IMG/VR virus record: IMGVR_UViG_3300028840_004475
Coordinates: 63,665-127,664 of that record
DNA from: a virus
Reading direction: 5' to 3' (one strand)
Length of the DNA: 64,000 bases
Positions 19,032 to 27,950 of this stretch are shown in pieces. Numbering within the stretch: position 1 is the first letter of the stretch; each line of letters opens with the position of its first letter. The translations under genes and the position numbers were made by a program. The notes below the pieces were generated by a model. The model was given only the letters and a program-made list of their open reading frames with translations. It was not told the DNA's origin and did no database searches.

Positions 19032-20221
19032 CAGGTGTCGTAGCTGTAGGCGCCTTCATTGAAGCGCAGCCAGTCGTAGTCCAGGAGACCATCGTAGTTC
19101 ATCTGGCTGCGGTCGTAGAACTGGTTGACGTCCGGGAGCCGGAGCCCAACACCAACACCGTAGACGCCAGCGGCATCGAAGATCGGTTTGACGCCACTCC
19201 AACGCGGTCCCCTCGAGAGGGCCTGTCCAGTCTCGGTGTCGTAGAACTCGTTCTGCTTCTTGATCCAGGCGTTCAGGTACCTGATGGCCTGCTTCGGCCA
19301 CGTGGAGAGGTCGTTGTCGCGCTTGAGGCCTGTGGTGATGTCGTTGATGTTGTTCGGCAGCCCTGGGATGGTCTGCTCATTGTGCACTGTCGTGTAGATG
19401 AAGAACGCCGCGAATCGTGCACACGCCTGCCGGACTGCCTTCGGCACCGTGTCCCGGTCGAACCTCAGCTCAGTGTCCTTCTGCTCGAGGTACCCGATGT
19501 TCTCCTCGATGATGATGTCGACCAGGACTTCAGCATCCTGAATGAACGCGATGGCGTCATCAGTCGACATGTGGCTCTCTGTCTGAAATCCAATCTTGTC
19601 GCCTGCAGCAGCCGTCCCGGACCAATCGTCACTGTTGATGTAGATACTGCTGTCAATGGCAGCGAAATCAGAAGAAACGGTTCCCGTTCCAACGGTTCTG
19701 TTCTCCTGGCTGTCCTTCTCCTGGACGGTGACTTCGAAGTCGGTGTCGCTGCTGAACTCGATGATGAAGCGCTCGATGCCGGCGTAGCTTGGACCGATTG
19801 AGACAGCAGCTAGAGCTGCATCGCCGGTGTTCGTCTGACCTCTAGGGACGCCCAGGTTCTTGTAGGAATCCGAGAAGCGGATCCTCTTGCTCTTGTCGCC
19901 GCGTCCGATGATGCGCTGAACGTGGTCGAGGGTGCAGTAGGTGGCGTTCGGCGTGTAGCCCTGGACAGGTGCAAAGAACTCGCTGAACAGAGTCTCTGCA
20001 CTGTTCGAGTAGCGCCACTTGTACCAATAGTGAACGGCTCCGCTGTTGTCGTCGAAGTCGTAGTTGTAGGTCGCCGTGACCAGAAGAGGCCTTGTCGCTC
20101 TCGTGCTGATCTTGGTGTAGGTGCCCCACTTTGTCTCTGCCCGCCACACTTCGATGTAGCAGAAGTCCTCCATGACCTCGTCTGGGTTCGAGACTGGAAT
20201 GGTGATTCTGACGAGTGCCAT
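19031..20221 (-). CDS. Head-tail connector with N-terminal Ig/Fn3-like domain (putative)
   Basis: A 396-residue protein. Residues 1-95 read like a fibronectin type III-like sandwich ('CYIEVWRAETKWGTYTKIST', 'YWYKWRYSNSAETLFSEF'). From about residue 95 ('TYCTLDHVQRIIGRGDKSKR') a helical module resembles connector proteins that sit below the portal. The region 'RQACARFAAFFIYTTVHNEQ' would be one of its helices. It precedes the neck and terminator genes. A decoration domain fused to a connector is unusual, and the assignment is tentative. Confidence 0.5.
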   Translation of the reverse strand: MALVRITIPVSNPDEVMEDFCYIEVWRAETKWGTYTKISTRATRPLLVTATYNYDFDDNSGAVHYWYKWRYSNSAETLFSEFFAPVQGYTPNATYCTLDHVQRIIGRGDKSKRIRFSDSYKNLGVPRGQTNTGDAALAAVSIGPSYAGIERFIIEFSSDTDFEVTVQEKDSQENRTVGTGTVSSDFAAIDSSIYINSDDWSGTAAAGDKIGFQTESHMSTDDAIAFIQDAEVLVDIIIEENIGYLEQKDTELRFDRDTVPKAVRQACARFAAFFIYTTVHNEQTIPGLPNNINDITTGLKRDNDLSTWPKQAIRYLNAWIKKQNEFYDTETGQALSRGPRWSGVKPIFDAAGVYGVGVGLRLPDVNQFYDRSQMNYDGLLDYDWLRFNEGAYSYDT

Positions 20222-20223
20222 GG

Positions 20224-21048
20224 CTACCTCCGCTCTCCGTTGCCAGGCTCAGGCGGCTCCCACGTCCAGCCGTTCTTGAGCTTCTTCTCGACTGCCTCGT
20301 ACCCGACCGTGTAGAGCCGGTTGACCATGCTCTTGTCAAGTTTCAGAAAGTCGAGGCCAGAGATCGGTGACTCGATGACGACGATCTTGGCCTTCTGCCA
20401 GATGGCCCTGCTGACGTGCGAGCGCTCACCGGCCCTCATCATGGCATCGACATGGTTCAAGGAGTACGAGCCCCACCACTTCCATGGCTTCGGGTCGTGC
20501 TTCTGTCCAAGGACACGGACACCAACTGCGTGAGACTTTGGCAGATCCACTGGGAAGTTGTGGACGATTCCGCCATCTGTCAGGCGTCTGCCGTCAATCT
20601 CCACATGGTGAAACATCCATGGAATTGACGTTGATGCCTGTGTGGCCGGTGCCAATTTGACGTCTGGGGTCTTCTGAGAGGAGAACTGGATTTCCTCCTC
20701 GGTGTCGGAATCTGTTGCGATGATGGTCAGTGGGGTCTCCGTATCGCCGAAGGTGAGTGCCACATTTGGCTGGAGAGCTTCCTGCATCTTGTCGAGGGTG
20801 AAGAGACCGGGGACGACAGGCCATACGAGGCTTGGCCTGATGATGTCGATCGGTAGGGTCTCCTTGGCGATCTTGAGCGCTTCCTTCGGCTCCCACCCAC
20901 TGGCGAGCATGGACATGTCCATGGCACTGCCAGACACGCCAGTCCAGCTGTCAAATACGGCACCTTCATCCATCATGCATTGGAACGCGCCTAGAATGAT
21001 AGGGTAATTGGCACCTGTCCCGCTGCCAACTCCGTTCAAGTTTTTCAT
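20224..21048 (-). CDS. Patatin-like phospholipase
   Basis: The start at 21048 (274 residues) is preferred because the frame further upstream overlaps the preceding gene. It shows all hallmarks of the patatin family. There is a Gly-rich oxyanion loop near the N-terminus ('GVGSGTGANYPIILGAF'), a nucleophile elbow G-V-S-G-S and a catalytic D-G-G ('RLTDGGIVHNF'). Patatins cleave acyl chains from phospholipids using a Ser-Asp dyad. The gene lies inside the virion operon, between membrane-anchored small proteins and the neck genes. The enzyme may therefore be carried in the particle or act on host membrane at entry or lysis. Catalytic residues are intact. Confidence 0.88.
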   Translation of the reverse strand: MKNLNGVGSGTGANYPIILGAFQCMMDEGAVFDSWTGVSGSAMDMSMLASGWEPKEALKIAKETLPIDIIRPSLVWPVVPGLFTLDKMQEALQPNVALTFGDTETPLTIIATDSDTEEEIQFSSQKTPDVKLAPATQASTSIPWMFHHVEIDGRRLTDGGIVHNFPVDLPKSHAVGVRVLGQKHDPKPWKWWGSYSLNHVDAMMRAGERSHVSRAIWQKAKIVVIESPISGLDFLKLDKSMVNRLYTVGYEAVEKKLKNGWTWEPPEPGNGERR

Positions 21049-21052
21049 CGTC

Positions 21053-21304
21053 CTAGTCTCCGTTGAGTTCCTCGCGCAGCCCGCGCAAGGTCTCAACACT
21101 CTCCTCCAATTCATCGTAGATACGCTTGTCCTGCATGTCCCTGCTGCGTATCTCCTGGACAGTCTCGTAGGGGAACAGCTTGGCGAACCTCTCGTTGTGG
21201 TCGTGTCTCAGCCACTCTGTTTCGCCGTTGCCATCACTCTCCCTGCGAAGACGGTCGATCTTCTTCCTACTTCTGAGGCCAAAAATGCTGGAGAGCAGAC
21301 CCAT
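21053..21304 (-). CDS. Small charged protein, unknown
   Basis: An 83-residue protein with a basic start ('FGLRSRKKIDRLRRESDG') and an acidic helical end ('LEESVETLRGLREELNGD'). It is separated from its neighbours by a few bases, within a block of small membrane-linked genes upstream of the patatin. No family recognised. Confidence 0.6.
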   Translation of the reverse strand: MGLLSSIFGLRSRKKIDRLRRESDGNGETEWLRHDHNERFAKLFPYETVQEIRSRDMQDKRIYDELEESVETLRGLREELNGD

Positions 21305-21562
21305 CTAACCATCTCCCGATTTGCGCTCATCCCGCGCATACAGTTTCTTGGTTAGGTCTTCGGCAAGAGTTTTCAACTCCATTGACAGTTCAACGTACTT
21401 ACTGATCTGCCTTTCTGATTTCAGTCTGTCCCTTTCGATGTATGTCATGAGTTGTTTGTACAACCGATGTATCACGAACAGGGAGAGCACGAAGAGTGCT
21501 GCTAACACAGCACATCCCGACGTCGATCCCTGTTTGAGTATCTCGATGAACAATCCTTCCAT
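21305..21562 (-). CDS. Small membrane protein with cytoplasmic coiled coil
   Basis: An 85-residue protein with one transmembrane segment at about residues 17-34 ('CAVLAALFVLSLFVIHRLYK'), followed by a charged helix. The arrangement resembles small phage inner-membrane proteins of lysis or injection modules. Its stop lies directly next to the following start. No specific function is visible. Confidence 0.65.
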   Translation of the reverse strand: MEGLFIEILKQGSTSGCAVLAALFVLSLFVIHRLYKQLMTYIERDRLKSERQISKYVELSMELKTLAEDLTKKLYARDERKSGDG

Positions 21563-21595
21563 CTCTCTTACCTACTCTCAGGAGTGGGGGCATAG

Positions 21596-22174
21596 TCATT
21601 TCGACGGCTGCTCCGCTGGCTTCACGTTGAACTTCGTCAGGAGTCTGGTCATGTTCTCATTTTGGATCTTCTGGTCCTCTTGAATCTCCTTGACGCTGTC
21701 CTTGATTTCTCCGACGTCCTCCTTGATGTGCTTCTCTTCCTTCTCCACTGCTTCTATTTTTGAACCCAGTTCCTGAGAGACCATCTGGGTCTTAGCTTCT
21801 GATTCGGCCTTCACTTCGACGATCTTGTTCTTCAGCTCAAGCTGCTTTAGAATCAGCTCGTCGTCGACTGACTTCTGTTCGAGTTGTGTCCTCTCGAAGT
21901 CATCTTCGTCAACGTACTTGAGCGAGAGGATGTACAGTGCTGCACCGAATAGAATGGCCAACACACTGAGGATTGCGCCAACACCCTTCCAGGTGTTGAA
22001 AAAGCTCTGCATACCATTTGGTGTGCGCGGCTCTGCAGCTGCAGGAGACTGGACCTCAGCTATCACTTCCTTCAGAGTCTGCGCGAACATCTCCTGAGTG
22101 ATGTGCTGCTGTTGCTGACGAGACCGATTGTTGCCTCTGCGTCTGCGTCTACGCCTATTTGAAGTCTGGCTCAT
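21596..22174 (-). CDS. Membrane-anchored coiled-coil protein
   Basis: A 192-residue protein. The N-terminus is extremely basic (a run of Arg, then Gln-rich). A transmembrane segment lies at about residues 66-87 ('AILSVLAILFGAALYILSL'), followed by a coiled coil of about 100 residues ('VKEIQEDQKIQNENMTRLL'). The topology is like that of inner-membrane spanins or anchoring proteins. The start overlaps the previous stop. It groups with the two other membrane-associated genes downstream. No family name can be given. Confidence 0.65.
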   Translation of the reverse strand: MSQTSNRRRRRRRGNNRSRQQQQHITQEMFAQTLKEVIAEVQSPAAAEPRTPNGMQSFFNTWKGVGAILSVLAILFGAALYILSLKYVDEDDFERTQLEQKSVDDELILKQLELKNKIVEVKAESEAKTQMVSQELGSKIEAVEKEEKHIKEDVGEIKDSVKEIQEDQKIQNENMTRLLTKFNVKPAEQPSK

Positions 22175-22341
22175 TTTCTTTTCAGCTTGCCTCTATGTTC
22201 TTCTGGAATATTCGCCGATTTACCACGACGAATTCTATCCCTGGAAGCCTCCATCATCTTGTTGATCTCGCCGACGTGAGCGTCGAGGTCCACCACGTTC
22301 TCATTCTTCTGCTTGCCGTTGACGTAGACTTTGCGCGGCAT
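22171..22341 (-). CDS. Small basic protein, unknown
   Basis: A 56-residue protein starting 'MPRKVYVNGKQ' at 22341. The longer upstream frame lies inside the preceding gene and is not credible. It has a short strand, a helix ('VGEINKMMEASRDRI') and a basic tail. It overlaps its upstream neighbour by a few bases and its downstream neighbour by four. Confidence 0.6.
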   Translation of the reverse strand: MPRKVYVNGKQKNENVVDLDAHVGEINKMMEASRDRIRRGKSANIPEEHRGKLKRK

Positions 22342-22342
22342 G

Positions 22343-22813
22343 TCAGTCCCTGTACAGCTTGTAGGCCGGATAGATGGTTGGCGCCTCTGTCGCGTGCGTC
22401 GACTCCCAGACCATGCGCAGGTACAAACCAGCAGGGATCTGGAAAGCACTATCGAAGAAGTAGCCAATGTCGCTGCGGCCCGTGGGAACGTAGACGGTCT
22501 CTCCGAACTTCTGGATCCGCAGGACATCGACACCCACGGTCAGACCGTAGAGCGCGAACAGGCCCAGGACGTCGTCCTTATCCACGACCGAGAACTCGCC
22601 GTAGTCACCGTCCTGGTTGTCGACGATGATGGCGTGTACTCCTTGCAGGGCCACGCTGAATGGCAAAAGCCAATCGAAGACGTTGGTCGAGTCGGCCACG
22701 CACTCGAAGCGATGGCCCTTGATCAGACCGCTCTGGTCGACGTACACGAAGCTGGGAGCGATGATCTCTTTGCCGTCTGGTGTCTTTGGGTGCTGCCTCA
22801 GATCAACGGTCAT
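22343..22813 (-). CDS. Virion-operon protein, unknown
   Basis: A 156-residue, mostly beta-strand protein ('GLYLRMVWESTHATEAP', 'FSVVDKDDVLGLFALYG'). It overlaps the upstream gene by four bases and sits in the run of structural proteins between capsid and neck. A role as a minor structural or decorating protein is inferred from context. Confidence 0.6.
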   Translation of the reverse strand: MTVDLRQHPKTPDGKEIIAPSFVYVDQSGLIKGHRFECVADSTNVFDWLLPFSVALQGVHAIIVDNQDGDYGEFSVVDKDDVLGLFALYGLTVGVDVLRIQKFGETVYVPTGRSDIGYFFDSAFQIPAGLYLRMVWESTHATEAPTIYPAYKLYRD

Positions 22814-23820
22814 GCCTCAACCTCCTCGACGCCGTAGTGGACGTAGGCCCTCATGTTCGAGAGGCTGGACAGGTCGTCGCGGACGATGAACTGCAGCACG
22901 TGGCGGTCGGTGACCTTGATGCTGGTGAGTCCGGGCTTGACCATGAAGCCCACGACCATGACGTCGTCGGCGAAAATGACGTCATCTTGGGGATGGAAGT
23001 AGCCGAAGAGGCCCATGTTGTCCTTGACCACGAACCTCCAGAGCATGTCCTCAGCGTCCTTGTCCCGGTGCCTGAGCACGAGTCCCTGGCCCAGGCCTCC
23101 GGAGATGCCGCCGAAGGCGTCCGAGGCCCAGCCGTCGGACGGGGCGCCGACGAGCAGGACGATCATGGACACGTGGTAGACGGTGTTGGCGTCGGGGGCC
23201 TCGAACTCGAAGCGGTAGGGACCACTACCGTCGGCGGCCACCAGTTCGATGTCGTCGAGCCAGTAGCGCTGGCCGGCGGTGTTGCGCGACTCCAGCCTCA
23301 GCTTCTGCACGTCGGCGTCGAGGTTGAAGTCGTCGATGGGGATGTTGATCTGCTGCCACTCATCCAGGTCCATGTTCTCGGCGTAGTCGTCCAGGCGCAG
23401 GGCGTCGCCGACGGCGTTGTTTCCCGAATCGAACCACTTGAGCTTGGGCCGCGAGCCGTTGGGGAAGGCCTTGGGTTGGACCCAGAACCTGATCTCGCTG
23501 TAGCCACCGGCGACGTCGACCTCGGAACCGTGGTCCCAGAACACGTCGTCGTTCTCGGCCATGACACCCGTGTCCCAGCCGTTGGTGCCCGAGTGCATCG
23601 AGCCGGCGGTCTCCGAGCCCGTGCCCGAAACCGTCCAGTCGCCGCCGCTGTCACCGGCACCCGTGCCGTTCCAGAACACCTCGGTGGTACCACTGGCGCG
23701 ACCGTCGATGTTCATCTGCTCGCTGGCGTTGTCATGGCGCTTGAAGGCGTCGCGGCCCAGGGTCCAGTCGCTGCCGCCGACGTAGGTGGTCCTGTCGTCA
23801 CTGAGTTTGGGCAGAGGCAT
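22810..23820 (-). CDS. Galactose-binding-like domain virion protein
   Basis: A 336-residue protein. Residues about 30-190 follow the pattern of a carbohydrate-binding jelly roll: 'YSEIRFWVQPKAF', 'LKWFDSGN', 'EWQQINIPIDDFN', 'LRLESRNTAGQRYWLDDIEL'. The last pattern is typical of galactose-binding-like domains in glycan-binding enzymes. The C-terminal third resembles the beta-rich head or tail decorating proteins encoded next to it. A glycan-binding surface role is inferred; no catalytic domain is visible. Confidence 0.6.
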   Translation of the reverse strand: MPLPKLSDDRTTYVGGSDWTLGRDAFKRHDNASEQMNIDGRASGTTEVFWNGTGAGDSGGDWTVSGTGSETAGSMHSGTNGWDTGVMAENDDVFWDHGSEVDVAGGYSEIRFWVQPKAFPNGSRPKLKWFDSGNNAVGDALRLDDYAENMDLDEWQQINIPIDDFNLDADVQKLRLESRNTAGQRYWLDDIELVAADGSGPYRFEFEAPDANTVYHVSMIVLLVGAPSDGWASDAFGGISGGLGQGLVLRHRDKDAEDMLWRFVVKDNMGLFGYFHPQDDVIFADDVMVVGFMVKPGLTSIKVTDRHVLQFIVRDDLSSLSNMRAYVHYGVEEVEA

Positions 23821-23823
23821 CGG

Positions 23824-24762
23824 TCACGCTCCCAGCAAGTTGCCCTTGACGAAGCACTTGAAGTAGACGCCGGCGGCGTCGATGTCGTCGCGCACGGTCA
23901 CGACGACCTTGTCGCCTGACTCCGCGTGCAACCTCAAGCCGCCGCCGATGACGTAGTTGGAGGCCAGCAGGTCCTTGGAGCTGACGATCCACTCGAAGCC
24001 GCCGGGGCTGGCGTAGTTGACGAAGCCCTCATTCGTTAGCACGTTGTAGACCTCGATGGTCACGCCGTTGGAGATCACCTCAACATACAGCCCATTGGTC
24101 AGGCCGCCGACGAGGGAGCCGAAGTATCCACTGCCAAAGGTGATCGAGTTGGCGACGAGCGTGAACTTGATCTCCTGCAACGAGATGTCGTAGGTCGCGT
24201 CGGCCAGGTACTCGAAGACGACGGGCGTGACGCCGCCGTCGACGAGCAGGTCGTCGTTGCCACCGCTCTTGACGAAGTCGTTCTTGATCGACGACGAGAC
24301 GCTGGGGAACGAGACCGGGTCGCCGTCGGGGCTGTAGAGGGTGGTCTGCAACCGTCCCGTGCTCGGCACCGTTTCCAGGGCCTCGACGTTCGTGCCGTCC
24401 CAACCACCACACCAGACGGGATTTCCGACGGGCGGACTGCCGTCTGGCGCCAGACCTTCGACCTGCTGGCTGTCGTTGGTACCAGTGCCGTAGTTGCGTG
24501 TGTCGATACCCTGGCGGTTGTCGTCGATGTGGCTGCTGGTGATGTCGGCGGCCGGTGTCGTGCCCTTGGCCCCGCCCCTGATGATGGCCTTCTGCGTGCC
24601 GTCGGTCTGCTGTGCTGCTGTGGCGCGCGTGGAAAGCGCCACATTCATGTTCGGCTGATTCTGGATCGCCACCTGTCCAGAAGCATTCGAACTTATTGGC
24701 TCGCCATTGGCCCCATAGAGAAGTACGTTCTTCCTCGGTTCTGTGTCTGCGAGTGCCATCAT
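23824..24762 (-). CDS. Virion structural protein, unknown
   Basis: A 312-residue protein starting at one of two adjacent ATG codons (24762 or 24759), with a stop-start overlap to the upstream gene. The N-terminus ('VLLYGANGEPISSNASGQV') is of a kind often seen in phage structural proteins. The rest is beta-rich, Gly- and Thr-rich. Its last 100 residues ('SGDKVVVTVRDDIDAAGVYF') resemble the C-terminal part of the next gene. Probably a capsid- or tail-decorating protein. Confidence 0.6.
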   Translation of the reverse strand: MMALADTEPRKNVLLYGANGEPISSNASGQVAIQNQPNMNVALSTRATAAQQTDGTQKAIIRGGAKGTTPAADITSSHIDDNRQGIDTRNYGTGTNDSQQVEGLAPDGSPPVGNPVWCGGWDGTNVEALETVPSTGRLQTTLYSPDGDPVSFPSVSSSIKNDFVKSGGNDDLLVDGGVTPVVFEYLADATYDISLQEIKFTLVANSITFGSGYFGSLVGGLTNGLYVEVISNGVTIEVYNVLTNEGFVNYASPGGFEWIVSSKDLLASNYVIGGGLRLHAESGDKVVVTVRDDIDAAGVYFKCFVKGNLLGA

Positions 24763-25334
24763 GCCACCGTGTAATACCAGGCCGTGTAGTTGATGTCCGC
24801 GTTTCCGATGCCCGAAGACCTCTCGGCCCGCAGAATCACATCGCCCACAGCCGGTGTGACGTCGGCGTCTGCCACGTTCTTTAGCGTACCGGATGTGTTC
24901 ACGTCAGAGGTCGTCTCCTTGTCGTTGCTAGCCACGTACTTCAGGTCACCAGACTCGACGTCGAAGGGGAAGACGACTGGAAATGCGTCGCCTCCGTTGA
25001 AGTCGATGAACTCATCATTGCGCAGCGTAGTCACACCCCCACCGGGAATCCAGGCGATGGTGGCCTCGGTGCCATCGATGGACAGAATCACACCCATCTG
25101 CACCAGCCACCTGGCGCTCGCGTTCTCCTTATTGATGAAGGCAGCGAAGCGCGCGGCGCGTATGGTACCGGTGAGCGTGTGCTTGTAGGCCGAGCCGGCG
25201 TTGTCCAAGTCGATGAGCAGAAAATACTCCTTGGCAGTGGTCACCGTCTGCTTCATGACCACAGCCACGTAGCCGACATCGGAGACGCCCTCTTCCAAAG
25301 AGTCTATCTGGACCGCTGCCGGTGACTCACTCAT
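24759..25334 (-). CDS. Virion structural protein, unknown
   Basis: A 191-residue beta-rich protein ('YKHTLTGTIRAARFAAFINK', 'FPVVFPFDVESGDLKYV'). It overlaps both neighbours by four bases (ATGA junctions), so it is co-translated with them. No family recognised. Confidence 0.6.
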   Translation of the reverse strand: MSESPAAVQIDSLEEGVSDVGYVAVVMKQTVTTAKEYFLLIDLDNAGSAYKHTLTGTIRAARFAAFINKENASARWLVQMGVILSIDGTEATIAWIPGGGVTTLRNDEFIDFNGGDAFPVVFPFDVESGDLKYVASNDKETTSDVNTSGTLKNVADADVTPAVGDVILRAERSSGIGNADINYTAWYYTVA

Positions 25335-25936
25335 GAAATCGTCCTCGTACGACCTGCCTCGTGGATGCCATCGTAGGTGACGGCGTCGCTCACCGTCTCA
25401 AGGACCGTGGTGCCGTCGGTGTCATAGAGCTTCCACACGATGGGCGTAGGCTTCAAGTTTGTTGCTCCACCGGCGCTGCGCTCGATAGTCTTTTCGATCA
25501 GCAACGTATCGTCTTGTCGCTTCCACTCCACCTTGGTCGGGAACAGGCCACCAGTCACCGTCTTCGTGGCCCCGGACACGTAACCAAAAGCCGGACCCTC
25601 ATCGATGAAGTGGATGAGCTGCGGTAGCACCCGATGCTGGGGGGCGGTGATGCCGCTGCTGCTAGCTAGAAGATCCGTGAGCGTGTAGCCTTCACTGTTC
25701 GTGCCAGGATTAGCTACGTCTCTGAACTTCAGGTCTCCGTTGTGAGTCCAAATTGCAACGATCTTGTTGCGGCGTCCACTTTCGACGATGAAAAGAGCCG
25801 GAACCTCAGGAGCATCCTCGAAAGCGGAGAGAGGCGTGTTCGGACTTGGATAGTCCGACCCCTCCCCGCCCCCGAGGCTCGACCACTCTTGTTTTATGAC
25901 CTGAACGATGTCGAGGTCATCTGGTTTGGTCGGCAC
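25331..25936 (-). CDS. Virion structural protein, unknown
   Basis: A 201-residue protein. The middle ('PALFIVESGRRNKIVAIW') and the end ('WKLYDTDGTTVLETVSDAVT') suggest a beta-sandwich of the type found in baseplate or decorating proteins. It is coupled to the next gene by a four-base overlap. No specific assignment. Confidence 0.6.
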   Translation of the reverse strand: MPTKPDDLDIVQVIKQEWSSLGGGEGSDYPSPNTPLSAFEDAPEVPALFIVESGRRNKIVAIWTHNGDLKFRDVANPGTNSEGYTLTDLLASSSGITAPQHRVLPQLIHFIDEGPAFGYVSGATKTVTGGLFPTKVEWKRQDDTLLIEKTIERSAGGATNLKPTPIVWKLYDTDGTTVLETVSDAVTYDGIHEAGRTRTIS

Positions 25937-25958
25937 GATACTCCTCTACCGCAGTAGC

Positions 25959-27542
25959 CTACGCGCCGCTACGACCGTAGTCGAAGATGCTGACGAACAG
26001 ATCGGTCGTGTTCATCGCCCACCCAAGACGGATGAGTGCGTTGTTCGCAGTTGGCATCGTGGTCGTGAGACCACCACCGACTGCGAGCCAGTACACGTCA
26101 CCAGGGGTTGCGCCAGTGAGGCACGAGCACGGGCCAAGAGACGTGATTGTCGCTTCCTGACCAACGGTACCCTGAGCAGTCTCAGCGACACCGAAGATCT
26201 GAGCCTTGGTTGGCCAGTCCGCCTTGGCGGCATCGCCCTTGAGCAGGCGGTCAGCAGTCGTCGACCAGTAGACCGGATCTGCGATGGCAATGGCCTCGCC
26301 AACCTCGTAGTCATCCTCGACGATACCTGCCTGAGCAGCCGAAGCCACCAGCTGACCGGAGGCGTTGATGGTGACGGTTGTGCCGTCGACCTTGACCTTC
26401 AGACCAGTGGCGTCTTGGTCGAGACCTCCAGCGGTCGTGCTGTACTTGACTCCCAGTTCGTTGGAGACGATGTCCAGGGTCGGGTTGGTTGCCTCGAGGT
26501 TGATCTCGAGACCTCCATTGGCCCCGTCGAACTCGATGGCGCCGTCTGTCTCGAGTTTGACTTCCACACCGGAGGAGGTGACCGTGACACCGGCGGCGGT
26601 ATTCGGAAGGACAGACACCAACTGGTTCGGGGTCGTCCCCGTGAGCTGCAGACCAGGTGTGGTCGCATGCAGCGCCAGTGTCACTGCATCGGCGTCGATC
26701 TTGACACCGTCCTTGACGTTGACGTCGAGCACGTTGAAGGTCTTGGTAAGACCGTCACCAGCAACGACCTGTCCAGGACCGTTGAACATGACCCACTCGC
26801 CAGGAGTGGAGTCCCAGACGTACCCCAGGTTCTCGTAGATGCTGTTGTCACCAGCAACGGTGCGACCTTCTCCGTTCGTGGGAACGGTGAACGTCCACGT
26901 GTTGGTGGTAGCGTTGTAGACCGCGACGTTGTCTTCCTTGGTCGCGAACGAACCGGCTGCGCTGGTGTCAGTGACGATGACGTACGTGCCATCTGGCGGC
27001 TCAGCACCAGAGTTGGCCAGGATCAGGTTCCACGCAGTCCCGCTCCACTCCACGATGTCGCCGATTGCGAACGTCGACCAGGCACCCCCAACGCCTGCGA
27101 CGACGTAGGCGTTGCCAGCGTCACCAGCGGTGAGAGTTGGAGCCGTGGTCAGCGCATCGTTCACCATCTTGAGGACTTGAACTGCGTGCTTCCACGCGAC
27201 ACCGGCCGCCACGCTGTCGAGCTGGTTCTTGTTGACGGCGTCTGTACCCGCGGAACCTGGCCCCAACCCCGTAATGGAATTGGTGTTCATCACCAGGTCG
27301 CTGGTCAGGTTCAAGCCGTCGAGGTCAGCACCGGTCTGACCATAAGCGAGGGCATCCTCGTCCGCGGTAGCGGACGCCAAACCGGTGATCTTGTACGGCG
27401 TACCGCCGCCGGTACCGTCCATGGCAACGGTACCGTTCATGGTGAGACCAGCAAGGGTGATGGCGTCGGCTGTTGGGTCTACGCCGCTGTAGCCACCGAG
27501 CTGCCCATCCTTGTCGAAGAAAACTGGAATACGTTCGGCCAC
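25959..27542 (-). CDS. Fibre-like virion protein
   Basis: A 527-residue protein with the classic phage-fibre opening. An N-terminal virion-binding segment is followed by 'ITGLASATADEDALAYGQ' and 'NSITGLGPGSAGTDAVNKNQ', repeats also seen in tail and head fibres. A chitobiase- or carbohydrate-binding-like segment lies at about 140-260 ('VEWSGTAWNLILANSGAEPPDG', 'YNATTNTWTFTVP'). Long stretches of short beta repeats follow ('GVKIDADAVTLALHATTPGL') and probably form a triple beta-helix. Its place in the head half of the operon leaves open a head fibre rather than a tail fibre. Confidence 0.7.
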   Translation of the reverse strand: MAERIPVFFDKDGQLGGYSGVDPTADAITLAGLTMNGTVAMDGTGGGTPYKITGLASATADEDALAYGQTGADLDGLNLTSDLVMNTNSITGLGPGSAGTDAVNKNQLDSVAAGVAWKHAVQVLKMVNDALTTAPTLTAGDAGNAYVVAGVGGAWSTFAIGDIVEWSGTAWNLILANSGAEPPDGTYVIVTDTSAAGSFATKEDNVAVYNATTNTWTFTVPTNGEGRTVAGDNSIYENLGYVWDSTPGEWVMFNGPGQVVAGDGLTKTFNVLDVNVKDGVKIDADAVTLALHATTPGLQLTGTTPNQLVSVLPNTAAGVTVTSSGVEVKLETDGAIEFDGANGGLEINLEATNPTLDIVSNELGVKYSTTAGGLDQDATGLKVKVDGTTVTINASGQLVASAAQAGIVEDDYEVGEAIAIADPVYWSTTADRLLKGDAAKADWPTKAQIFGVAETAQGTVGQEATITSLGPCSCLTGATPGDVYWLAVGGGLTTTMPTANNALIRLGWAMNTTDLFVSIFDYGRSGA

Positions 27543-27545
27543 GGC

Positions 27546-27929
27546 TTATCCTCCTGGTGGTATGGGAACCGGGACCTCCCGGATGGTTCCCTTTTCTTCA
27601 TCAATTGCGACGCGGTTTGGGTCATCGAACCCGTACTTCGCGGCGATCTCTTTCTTCACGGTGTTGTACTTCTGGTTGAGCTTTTCGACCTGATCTCTCT
27701 CGGCGAGCAGTTGGTCATCGAGGACACGTATATTGATCGAAGTCTGCAGGTCGAATACTTTGCGCTTCAGGATCTCGTTCTCCTTCTTGACGTTGAGACA
27801 CTCCATGGCCTGCAACCTGAATTTCATGTCTGAATCCGAAGCTGCGAACTTGTACGCATCGAGTTCATCAATTGGTGTCGTCGGTGAAGGAATTTGTTGT
27901 TTTCCGTTGTCTTTCTTGTTTTTAGTCAT
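27546..27929 (-). CDS. Coiled-coil protein, unknown
   Basis: A 127-residue, almost entirely helical protein ('LLAERDQVEKLNQKYNTVKK') with a basic N-terminus. It lies directly upstream of the fibre-like gene. A role as fibre chaperone or assembly factor is possible from position alone. Confidence 0.55.
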   Translation of the reverse strand: MTKNKKDNGKQQIPSPTTPIDELDAYKFAASDSDMKFRLQAMECLNVKKENEILKRKVFDLQTSINIRVLDDQLLAERDQVEKLNQKYNTVKKEIAAKYGFDDPNRVAIDEEKGTIREVPVPIPPGG

Positions 27930-27950
27930 TTCTGCTCCGTTTTTTATCTG

